64,000 nt of DNA from Alteromonas sp. a30 (GTDB lineage Bacteria > Pseudomonadota > Gammaproteobacteria > Enterobacterales > Alteromonadaceae), in contig NZ_JABEPE010000003.1 in the NCBI RefSeq assembly GCF_026788005.1, positions 1 to 64,000 of the forward strand, in the 5' to 3' direction. The notes under the pieces are model-generated. The model saw only the letters and a list, made by a program, of their open reading frames with translations, searched no databases and was not told the origin of the DNA. Below, piece after piece: positions 1 through 7,400 of this stretch. Every line of letters begins with the position of its first letter. The first letter of the stretch is position 1. A program made the position numbers and the translations under genes.

Positions 1-84
1 TTAGACATGAGGAAGGAGAAATAATGATTTGGTGATCTGATCATTGAGAGAAGGAAAAGTTCAAATCTTTTGTTCAACAAAGCC
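1..84 (-). mobile_element. Left end of an IS5-family (IS903-like) element, running out of the window
   Basis: On the minus strand an IS903-like terminal repeat (GGCTTTGTTGAACAAA, near 69-84) is followed by about 60 bases of leader. An ATG at 8-6 then opens what should be the transposase (Met-Ser...), cut by the window edge. The same leader occurs almost base for base at 25667-25745, where it precedes a recognisable IS5-family transposase N-terminus. The element therefore faces away from the CDI locus. The family is assigned from that second copy and from the terminal repeat. Whether this copy is intact cannot be seen. Confidence 0.7.
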
Positions 85-170
85 CCTCCAACATAACGAG
101 CATGAACGACTGTGGGCAACTGTCCTTCCATTCTTGGAGCTCTAATTTCTAATTGCCCCCCAACAGTTGA

Positions 171-381
171 GGATAAATCGCCGTTCATGGGACAGCCATA
201 CTTCAAATGAATTTTTTGATTATTTTTTATTCTGAAATTGAGACGAGATTTGAAAATTCAGAAGGGATTTCCAAAATGTTGGTAGGAACTTTAGAAATAA
301 CAGGTTAATTTTCAAGCAGAAACCTAAAAATCAACCTTGAGAAATATTACCCATCATCTTTTGGACGTTTGGACGGGGCAC
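171..381 (-). repeat. CDI module repeat R1
   Basis: First of three ~205 bp copies (R1 171-381, R2 1358-1560, R3 3968-4178). Shared landmarks on the plus strand are a GGGACAGCCATnCTTCAAAT start, a GATTATTTTTT block, an inverted repeat and a terminal GACGTTTGGACGGG-type block. R1 is the most diverged copy. It overlaps the last codons of the YezG-like immunity gene and lies between that gene and the IS end at 84. Its internal stem-loop is at about 302-337 (arms near AGGTTAATTTTCA and TAAAAATCAACCT). Confidence 0.85.
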
Positions 382-818
382 CCTTTATACTTTTTCACTC
401 GATCTGCCCAATCCTTTTCGGGAATGTAATTAGCTTTAGCTTCTTCCCTCGTTAAATCACTGACACCTTTCATGTACAATCCTGCCCAAGAGTCATCCTC
501 AGGGATGTAAGCAAAATTCACTTTAATTTTCCCTAACTCACTCAACTCTACTTCAAAGTGAGACCAACTTTCATGAAGTTTATCAGTGCTTTTTTTATAT
601 TCCTCAATAATTTTAAGTATATCCGAAACGATTTGATTTCTGGGATCCTCAAAATCAAACCACGACTCCCTTTCATTAACCTTTAGTATAAAGGTCACTA
701 CTCCACCACTATTCAATTCATAAACACTCCCCTGCATTCTTATTATCAAGGCATCTTCGGGCGTCACTGACCACAAAAGTTGTCCGACTTGTTTTATCAA
801 CTCAGAATAGTTCATCAT
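354..818 (-). CDS. YezG/EsaG (DUF600)-like immunity protein of orphan CDI module 2
   Basis: This 154-residue soluble acidic protein resembles the DUF600/YezG family, whose members neutralise the EsaD/YeeF class of secreted nucleases. The supporting pattern is a Pro-Glu-Asp early segment, a Gly-Gly-Val-Val-Thr-Phe strand, and a late WSHFEVEL/GKIKVNFAYIPEDDSW region. The start overlaps the stop of the upstream nuclease ORF by one base (TAATG), with an AGGAA ribosome site just before it, so the two were translationally coupled. The last residues (CPVQTSKR) are encoded inside repeat R1, which suggests that the original 3' end was replaced by recombination. The gene is open although its toxin partner is interrupted. 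Family assignment is from memory of the family pattern, not from a search. Confidence 0.7.
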   Translation of the reverse strand: MMNYSELIKQVGQLLWSVTPEDALIIRMQGSVYELNSGGVVTFILKVNERESWFDFEDPRNQIVSDILKIIEEYKKSTDKLHESWSHFEVELSELGKIKVNFAYIPEDDSWAGLYMKGVSDLTREEAKANYIPEKDWADRVKKYKGCPVQTSKR

Positions 819-1288
819 TAATTTCCTGTTGGAGTATTTTTAATTTTCTGTTTTTGAACTGGCCCATTATTAACTGAAAAAGTAACCTCAAATTCTGTAG
901 GTCTTTTACTCGTGCCGGAATACACAGGATTAATCTTAACTTTCACCTTTCCGCCACCTACTAAGACACCCTTCCACCTCGTTTCAAGCTTATACCATCT
1001 TCCCCCAGAGCCATTCAGTTTGGCATTCATTGGTACAAGGTTAACACTTTCTCTCTACCCTCCAAACATTGAGATAATTAAATGTCCGCCACTGTCGGCG
1101 TTTTCCCTACATTCCCCGCCAGACGTTCTTTGCCTATAAGTATTTCTATCCCAAGTTTCTAATTGCAAGTCTGCTTCCACAGAACTCACCCGTCCATCAC
1201 TATCAGTTTGGTATGCGTAGCCGTTTTCAAATTCATACCGCGTATTAGCTTCTGGATTGTTTACAACTTTATTCCAATCGACGGACGG
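818..1288 (-). pseudogene. EsaD/YeeF-type DNA/RNA non-specific endonuclease tip, interrupted by an amber codon (orphan CDI toxin 2)
   Basis: Read on the minus strand from 1288, one frame encodes a C-terminal nuclease domain of the Endonuclea_NS_2 (EsaD/YeeF) kind. Visible landmarks in order are NTRYEFENGYAYQTDSDGRV, RNTYRQ, the Gly-Gly-His-Leu-Ile catalytic histidine region, NLVPMNAKLN and INPVYSGTSKRPTEFEV. A single TAG at 1057-1055 lies between the histidine motif and NLVPMNAKLN, where a serine codon (TCG) would restore the domain. Only the 70-residue tail (818-1030) is open after it. An in-frame TAA at 1291-1289 marks the upstream junction with a transposase scar, and no CdiA-like sequence remains upstream. 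The module is probably silent. A sequencing error at 1056 is the main alternative. Confidence 0.75.
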
Positions 1289-1293
1289 TTACT

Positions 1294-1341
1294 TTTGAAA
1301 AATGGGGTGGATTATTAACGGGTGTGGAGTTGATTTGTTGA
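1294..1341 (+). pseudogene. Transposase C-terminal scar (short copy)
   Basis: Fifteen codons ending in TGA, reading FEKWGGLLTGVELIC on the plus strand, match the last 15 codons of the longer transposase tail at 3776-3913. This scar abuts the upstream edge of the orphan nuclease domain, exactly as the longer one abuts orphan 1. It carries no function of its own and marks a recombination or insertion boundary. Confidence 0.6.
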
Positions 1342-1357
1342 CCAGTGGACGTCGGTA

Positions 1358-1560
1358 TCCCCATCCACGGGACAGCCATGCTTCAAATGAATTTTTTGAT
1401 TATTTTTTGCTCTGGAATGAAAGCGAGATTTGAAAAACCGAAAGGGATTTTGAAAATTCTGATAAGAACTTAAGAAAATACAGGTTGATTTTTAGGCAAA
1501 AACCTAAAAACCAGCCTTGAGGAATATTACCCGTTATCTTGTGGACGCTTGGACGGGACA
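1358..1560 (-). repeat. CDI module repeat R2
   Basis: Second copy of the ~205 bp repeat. It overlaps the 3' end of the orphan 1 immunity gene and supplies its last codons (VPSKRPQDNG). Its stem-loop arms at 1482-1494 and 1505-1517 keep pairing with two differences that can be wobble pairs. On its low-coordinate side it runs almost directly into the short transposase scar. Confidence 0.85.
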
Positions 1561-1961
1561 GCAACGGGGCAATCAATTTCAACTTGATACTCTGTTTCAT
1601 CATTAATAAAAGTCATACCCTCTAAGAAAACAACTCGGCCTTCTATTAGGTCTTTAAATTCCTCACTTGATCGAGTTGTTAACGGATGATTACAGTTAGG
1701 ACACCTCATTTCATTTCTCAATGAAAATGCGTGTGCTGTATCAACTTTATGTTGCTTTTCATACTCTGCAATCCCCCTCAACAATTCATTCTCATTAACA
1801 GCAAATTTAGCGAGTTCTTTACTAACTAAAACAGTATCGCCAGCTTTTGAGTAAAAAGAAATCCAATCTTTGTTGATGTGACTAAGCCAAGAATATTTCA
1901 GAGTATGTGAACAATTAGGGCAATCTCTTTTTTTGCCGACTCTTTTAAGAATATTACTCAT
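1527..1961 (-). CDS. Immunity protein of orphan CDI module 1, double CPNC zinc-ribbon-like
   Basis: This 144-residue protein lies directly downstream of the orphan CdiA tip, with a 2-base gap and a strong ribosome site (GGAGG seven bases before the ATG). It has two CPNC motifs, near residues 14-17 and 87-90, which could form a single zinc ribbon or two metal sites. It has no signal peptide or membrane segment. Position predicts a cytoplasmic immunity protein for the orphan 1 toxin. The last ten residues come from repeat R2 in a different reading frame from that used by the YezG-like gene in R1. I do not recognise the family; the immunity role rests on gene order. Confidence 0.6.
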   Translation of the reverse strand: MSNILKRVGKKRDCPNCSHTLKYSWLSHINKDWISFYSKAGDTVLVSKELAKFAVNENELLRGIAEYEKQHKVDTAHAFSLRNEMRCPNCNHPLTTRSSEEFKDLIEGRVVFLEGMTFINDETEYQVEIDCPVAVPSKRPQDNG

Positions 1962-1963
1962 GA

Positions 1964-3865
1964 CTAATCCTCCACAATGATAGTTATTTGTCTAATTCCA
2001 TCACCACCAGCAGAAGGAATACTATCGATTACTAGCTCAGGCCCGCCACCAGGAAGACCTTCACCATCTCCTAAAAATAGATCATTACCGGCATTACCAA
2101 CTGGACAGCGTGGGCAACGTTCTGGAATATCAGAAACTATTGATAATGTATTTGATTGCTCAAGACTACCGGGGTTTAAGCCTAAATCAGACTCAAGAGC
2201 ATTTGCTTGCTGTCTCGTTATTCTTATTTCAGTAGCACCATCCGGCACAGGACCGATAATACCTTCAATAGTTTTTGAATTTGTTACGAAAGTGCCATTT
2301 GCACCTATAGATGGATAGTTATTGAGAGTGCTGTTTGGAGTAATATTTAAACCAGGTTCAAATATTTCTCCTGAATTGGCATCAACACTATTTGTACTTA
2401 CACCACCCTCTGGGCCTTCACCTCCCCCGCCAGAGCCACCATCCCCACCGGAGTCATTATTGCCGCTACCTTTCTTCTTAAAGGTATCTTTCAATACAGG
2501 AACCAATACGCCCGCTATTGTACCAACCAATAGCAAGGCTTCTACAGATGCGGACTTAGCTTCTCGGTGCGCTGTCGGGTCGTGTGTCTCCTCGTCGGCG
2601 TAACCCTCCTCAAAATCTTCTATGCTATCTTCATTGGTGACAACGGTCGCAAGTACGGTTCCACCGGCTTCTAATCCTTCTTCTGCTTTCGCCAACAATG
2701 CCTGCCCCGGCTCTGTTTGTGCAAGCGTTTCTGCCACTTTTCCTATCAAAAACCCAACTGGACCCGCTGCAATTTCCGCTAAAAACGCCGCAGCCTGACC
2801 CGCGTCACTTTCATTAAACTCATCTACCTTTTGTTTCGCTGCCGCCGCAAACATCACCACTTCAAGCGCGAGCGCCATATCCGCAGAGCCACCAATGGTC
2901 ACATGCTCAATGCCGTTTTCGTCCGTTTGGGTTTCTAATACCAAACTCTGCTCTAGGATATTCGCTAACTGCTCTGGGTTTTCCTCAACCATGCTTTGCA
3001 AAGACGCCGCCCTTTGCACCAGTCCATCCATGTGGGCTAACTCTGCTTCCGCCTGCTCTGGTGTTAAACCGTCTTCAATAAGCTTCTCTTTAATATTGAG
3101 CGTTATCTCTGCTTTGTTTTCTTCCACCACCACTTCAAATTCTTCTGGCGTTAGCGGAGAAATCGCGCGCTGAATAGCTTTTACGCCTGCTTTGACTTCC
3201 TCGGCAACCTCTGCAAAATCCTCCAATATCGCATTTTGGCCGTTTTCGTTAAACAAGCGGTGGTCGATGGTGGCATCTACGCTCATGCCCGTTTCGGTGT
3301 TGTATAGCTCCTCGGTAACGTTATCCACATCGCGATTTATGGCTGCCAAATTCGCTTCGCTTTGTGCATCGCCCACCACCACTGTGCCTTCGCCTATGGT
3401 GGCGTAGGTTGTGCCGCCACTGGCGCTTGTGCTGGTGTTAATGCTGATGTTGCTGCTATTTACGTTTAGCGTATCGTCGTTATCTTGCGGGTTGGCTGCA
3501 ACTTGGCTGGCAGGGTCGGTGGGGTTCGCACCTTCTGAGATGCCCACGTTGGCGTTCACCGAAAACCCAGTTTGGCTGTTATAGCTGCGCTCTTTTAGGT
3601 TGATGAAATCCAGCGAGCCCGTGGTTAGGGCAAGGTTGCCAAGGTCGTTGCCTTCGTCATCTAAGGTGGCGATAAGTGCGCCAACAATTTGCGTATTACC
3701 TTCCACGTTAATAGTGGCAGTGTTGCCTGATGTAAGCGTGGTCAGCACGGTTTCTTTATTGGCGTAGCGCCCGTTCGACCTCACAGCAACTTGGACGGGC
3801 GTACACCAATGGAAGTCTGGCAGCAAGTGGATGTCTTTACTTCGGGCTACAAACGCGCAAAGCAT
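1964..3865 (-). CDS. Orphan CdiA C-terminal module 1 (pretoxin plus alternative toxin tip)
   Basis: A 633-codon open frame. From 3773 downwards it is a near-perfect copy of the cdiA pretoxin region (residues ~5801-6241 of the parent) up to the Lys-Lys-Lys-Gly/Asn-Asn-Asp-Ser-Gly-Gly linker. A different tip of ~160 residues follows. That tip has TRQQANALESDLGL, a PERCPRCPVGN Cys pair and LPGGGPELVIDSIPS, a pattern I associate with polymorphic toxin tips but cannot name. The codons before NGRYANKE are antisense to a transposase scar, so the annotated start is not a real secretion start: there is no signal peptide, TPS domain or evident promoter. Expected role: a silent cassette that can replace the cdiA tip by recombination. 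Confidence 0.75.
   Translation of the reverse strand: MLCAFVARSKDIHLLPDFHWCTPVQVAVRSNGRYANKETVLTTLTSGNTATINVEGNTQIVGALIATLDDEGNDLGNLALTTGSLDFINLKERSYNSQTGFSVNANVGISEGANPTDPASQVAANPQDNDDTLNVNSSNISINTSTSASGGTTYATIGEGTVVVGDAQSEANLAAINRDVDNVTEELYNTETGMSVDATIDHRLFNENGQNAILEDFAEVAEEVKAGVKAIQRAISPLTPEEFEVVVEENKAEITLNIKEKLIEDGLTPEQAEAELAHMDGLVQRAASLQSMVEENPEQLANILEQSLVLETQTDENGIEHVTIGGSADMALALEVVMFAAAAKQKVDEFNESDAGQAAAFLAEIAAGPVGFLIGKVAETLAQTEPGQALLAKAEEGLEAGGTVLATVVTNEDSIEDFEEGYADEETHDPTAHREAKSASVEALLLVGTIAGVLVPVLKDTFKKKGSGNNDSGGDGGSGGGGEGPEGGVSTNSVDANSGEIFEPGLNITPNSTLNNYPSIGANGTFVTNSKTIEGIIGPVPDGATEIRITRQQANALESDLGLNPGSLEQSNTLSIVSDIPERCPRCPVGNAGNDLFLGDGEGLPGGGPELVIDSIPSAGGDGIRQITIIVED
2450..3773 (-). 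repeat. Duplicated cdiA 3' tract, orphan copy
   Basis: About 1.32 kb matching 5027-6350 at a constant offset of 2577. The encoded proteins are identical from GRYANKE to DTFKKKG. Nucleotide differences that I can see cluster at the toxin-proximal end (about 2455-2590), while the rest looks identical. The break at 3773/3774 is sharp: the parent continues into FHA-2 sequence and the orphan into a transposase scar. Confidence 0.9.
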
Positions 3866-3913
3866 TTTGAAAAGTGGGGTGGATTATTAACGGGTGTGGA
3901 ATTGATTTATTAA
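3776..3913 (+). pseudogene. Integrase-core transposase C-terminal remnant (long scar)
   Basis: Forty-five plus-strand codons then TAA. The segment RPHSNLDGRTPMEVW is the conserved 'RPHxxL..rTP' ending of DDE transposases with an integrase core (IS3/IS481-like), followed by a tail ending GGLLTGVELIY. It has no start and joins directly to the broken end of the orphan cdiA copy. The last 15 codons recur at 1294-1341. The exact IS family is uncertain. Confidence 0.6.
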
Positions 3914-3967
3914 CCAAATGGCGTCGGCACATTAGCCGCTCAGAATGAAGTTAAAAGATATAGTAAG

Positions 3968-4178
3968 TGGATAAATCGCCGTCCACGGGACAGCCATGCT
4001 TCAAATGAATTTTTTGATTATTTTTTGTTCTGAAATTGAGACGAGATTTGAAAAACCGAAAAGGGTTTTGAAAACTCTGATAAGAACTTAAGAAAATACA
4101 GGTTGATTTTTAAGCAAAAACCTAAAAATCAACCTTGAGAAATATTACCCGTTATCTTGTAGACGTTTGGACGGGACA
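3968..4178 (-). repeat. CDI module repeat R3
   Basis: Third copy of the ~205 bp repeat, lying 14 bases downstream of cdiI and not overlapping it, unlike R1 and R2, which overlap their immunity genes. It contains the perfect version of the inverted repeat. On its low-coordinate side (3914-3967) is a ~54-base spacer with no recognisable feature before the transposase scar. Confidence 0.85.
4100..4135 (-). terminator. Stem-loop in R3, likely terminator of cdiBAI
   Basis: A perfect 13-bp inverted repeat (AGGTTGATTTTTA at 4100-4112, TAAAAATCAACCT at 4123-4135) with a 10-base loop, 57 bases past the cdiI stop. On the minus strand it is followed by a T-rich stretch (GTATTTTCTTAAG). The stem is AU-rich, so it may be a weak terminator, an mRNA stabiliser or a recombination-associated structure. 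Equivalent imperfect stems occur in R1 (302-337) and R2 (1482-1517). Confidence 0.5.
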
Positions 4179-4191
4179 CACAGCACAAAAA

Positions 4192-4440
4192 TTAAACAAA
4201 AAAATTTGTTGGAGGGGAATTATCTACTTCAACTTTAGAAAACTTACTCTCCAGCCAAACTCGAATATCAGACACCACTTGAAGAAGTGATTTCCCCTCC
4301 CCCTTAATAAATGAAGGAGAGTTCGCATACAACACTACCCCATCAACCAATAACTCCACTTCAAATGAAGCCTCCAACGTTTCATCTTTGTAAATAACAG
4401 TGTGCCTATGAGGCATGTATATTTTAAACTTATTTGGCAT
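4192..4440 (-). CDS. cdiI: CDI immunity protein (cognate to the full-length CdiA)
   Basis: An 82-residue protein encoded one base after the cdiA stop, with an AAGGAC ribosome site lying within the end of cdiA. It has no signal peptide or membrane segment, and its residues suggest a small alpha/beta fold. Gene order (CdiB-CdiA-small ORF) and tight coupling make it the predicted cytoplasmic antidote to the CdiA tip. I do not recognise the sequence family. It does not resemble either orphan immunity protein, as expected if each neutralises a different toxin. Confidence 0.65.
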   Translation of the reverse strand: MPNKFKIYMPHRHTVIYKDETLEASFEVELLVDGVVLYANSPSFIKGEGKSLLQVVSDIRVWLESKFSKVEVDNSPPTNFFV

Positions 4441-4441
4441 A

Positions 4442-7400
4442 CTAAAGTCCTTCTATCATTTTCAAAGCCGCATTTATGGGCGTGCCACTGGGAATGGATA
4501 TATTTTTTCCACTGGCAGAGCGAATTACAATTTCCGTCACGTTTGGATTCTTAAGGAGAGTCGGTAGCTCTTGTGTAAGAAAAATACTTGTTGGTCTGGG
4601 ATTATTTATAATCGCAGTTACCCTGCCAACTGCTTGAGTTGCATAATTCGACGAAATCTTCCCCCAAACATCAGCAGCTTTACTTACATCAACATCAGAG
4701 ACTGTTCCTTCAAATAGTTTTAAATCATCTAGCCACTTGCCGCCAGAAGTTTGTTCTAGCGTCGTTAAATTGTTTTTGTTCGCGTAAGTTTCAGCTGCCC
4801 CTCTAGCCCCTAAACCAGAATAAAAGACAGCCTGATCTTTACCAGCAGAAACATCCAACTCATCAACTTTTGTGAAAAGGACATCAAATGAAAGCCGATC
4901 TAGATGCAGATTAGTTAAATGCTCATCAGGAATTAATGCGCCATCTGGCAAATTGCCATATTCATCGCCATTGTCGTTTCGTAGCGGAGGGCTATTATCG
5001 CCACCACTCGGACCATCATCCCCACCGGAGTCATTATTGCCACCACCTTTTTTCTTAAAGGTATCCTTCAATACAGGAACCAAGACGCCAGCTATTGTAC
5101 CAACCAATAGCAAGGCTTCTACAGATGCAGACTTCGCTTCTCTGTGCGCTGTCGGGTCGTGAGTCTCCTCGTCGGCGTAACCCTCCTCAAAATCTTCTAT
5201 GCTATCTTCATTGGTGACAACGGTCGCAAGTACGGTTCCACCGGCTTCTAATCCTTCTTCTGCTTTCGCCAACAATGCCTGCCCCGGCTCTGTTTGTGCA
5301 AGCGTTTCTGCCACTTTTCCTATCAAAAACCCAACTGGACCCGCTGCAATTTCCGCTAAAAACGCCGCAGCCTGACCCGCGTCACTTTCATTAAACTCAT
5401 CTACCTTTTGTTTCGCTGCCGCCGCAAACATCACCACTTCAAGCGCGAGCGCCATATCCGCAGAGCCACCAATGGTCACATGCTCAATGCCGTTTTCGTC
5501 CGTTTGGGTTTCTAATACCAAACTCTGCTCTAGGATATTCGCTAACTGCTCTGGGTTTTCCTCAACCATGCTTTGCAAAGACGCCGCCCTTTGCACCAGT
5601 CCATCCATGTGGGCTAACTCTGCTTCCGCCTGCTCTGGTGTTAAACCGTCTTCAATAAGCTTCTCTTTAATATTGAGCGTTATCTCTGCTTTGTTTTCTT
5701 CCACCACCACTTCAAATTCTTCTGGCGTTAGCGGAGAAATCGCGCGCTGAATAGCTTTTACGCCTGCTTTGACTTCCTCGGCAACCTCTGCAAAATCCTC
5801 CAATATCGCATTTTGGCCGTTTTCGTTAAACAAGCGGTGGTCGATGGTGGCATCTACGCTCATGCCCGTTTCGGTGTTGTATAGCTCCTCGGTAACGTTA
5901 TCCACATCGCGATTTATGGCTGCCAAATTCGCTTCGCTTTGTGCATCGCCCACCACCACTGTGCCTTCGCCTATGGTGGCGTAGGTTGTGCCGCCACTGG
6001 CGCTTGTGCTGGTGTTAATGCTGATGTTGCTGCTATTTACGTTTAGCGTATCGTCGTTATCTTGCGGGTTGGCTGCAACTTGGCTGGCAGGGTCGGTGGG
6101 GTTCGCACCTTCTGAGATGCCCACGTTGGCGTTCACCGAAAACCCAGTTTGGCTGTTATAGCTGCGCTCTTTTAGGTTGATGAAATCCAGCGAGCCCGTG
6201 GTTAGGGCAAGGTTGCCAAGGTCGTTGCCTTCGTCATCTAAGGTGGCGATAAGTGCGCCAACAATTTGCGTATTACCTTCCACGTTAATAGTGGCAGTGT
6301 TGCCTGATGTAAGCGTGGTCAGCACGGTTTCTTTATTGGCGTAGCGCCCGTTGCTCACATTTAAACCACCGCTCACACTCGACACTTCACCGTTGCTACT
6401 GCCAACATTTTGGTAGCTGTTTCCTAAGCCTGCTGCGCTATCGCCACCACCAAAACCAACACCTGCATTCACCCCAAAAGAATGATTACTGCCGCTGCTG
6501 CGATTTTGTTGCGACTCCACCCATAAGTCGCCACCCACGCTTAAGGTTAAGTCGTTAGTGGCATCTACATTTGCGCCAATGAAGCTCGCATCGCCTGCCG
6601 TAGCAATATTGATATTCTCAGCCGTGAGCACGCTGTTGTTATAGGTAGTGCTTCTATCTTCACTTCGGCTTTGACCGTAACTGGCATTTACCGCAGGCCC
6701 GCCGGTGGAGGCGCCATACACTGTTTGCTGCATACTAATGGACGCATTTTGAGAATCTACCGTTTGCCTAAAGGTGTCGCGACTTGCCAGTACATCCAGT
6801 GTTTCGGTAGCAATGGTAAGGTTGTTGTTTGCCGCCAAGGAACTGCCTTGAATCAAGGTGGAGCCACTTTGCCCAAAGCTGCTCTCATCTTCAAATCCTG
6901 TTACCACCGTGATGTTTTCACCGCTTATCTGTGAAGCATGGGACGTTGTTGCTTGGGTATGGGTTTGCGTTTGTGTGGCATTGATATCCAGTTGAACCCC
7001 CACATCAAAACCATATGTGCCCGCCCCATTTATAGCCGCATTGGTTTGCTGTGCCGCTAGGGTCGTTTTCGACACCAAATTAAGAGTGGCTAGCGCAATA
7101 CCTGCCTGATAAAACTCTTCGTCATCTTTTAAGTCGGCAACAAGGGCTTCTAAATCTTTAATATCGTTGTAGTCCGTTCCGGCAACGCCTGCTTCGTAGT
7201 CCGACTTTAACTGCGCCAATGTGCCTTCTAGCGTGCTCAACTCTTTTTGATATTTACGGTAATCCTGCTCAGCCTGTTTTAATTGGTTTTTAGCATCATT
7301 CACTTGCTCAATGGATTTAGCCGCTTCCACATAGTTATTTTGCACCACTACGCTTAGCGCTGCTTCACCGTGGGTTTCATCCCTTTGCTCTTCAAATTCG

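Noticed and set aside
912-1139. 75-codon plus-strand frame opposite the orphan nuclease
   Set aside because: The minus strand carries a recognisable nuclease domain there; the plus frame has no family signal.
1400-1603. 67-codon minus-strand frame overlapping the orphan 1 immunity gene and R2
   Set aside because: It runs through repeat sequence in the wrong frame for the immunity gene and has no ribosome site; it is a by-product of R2.
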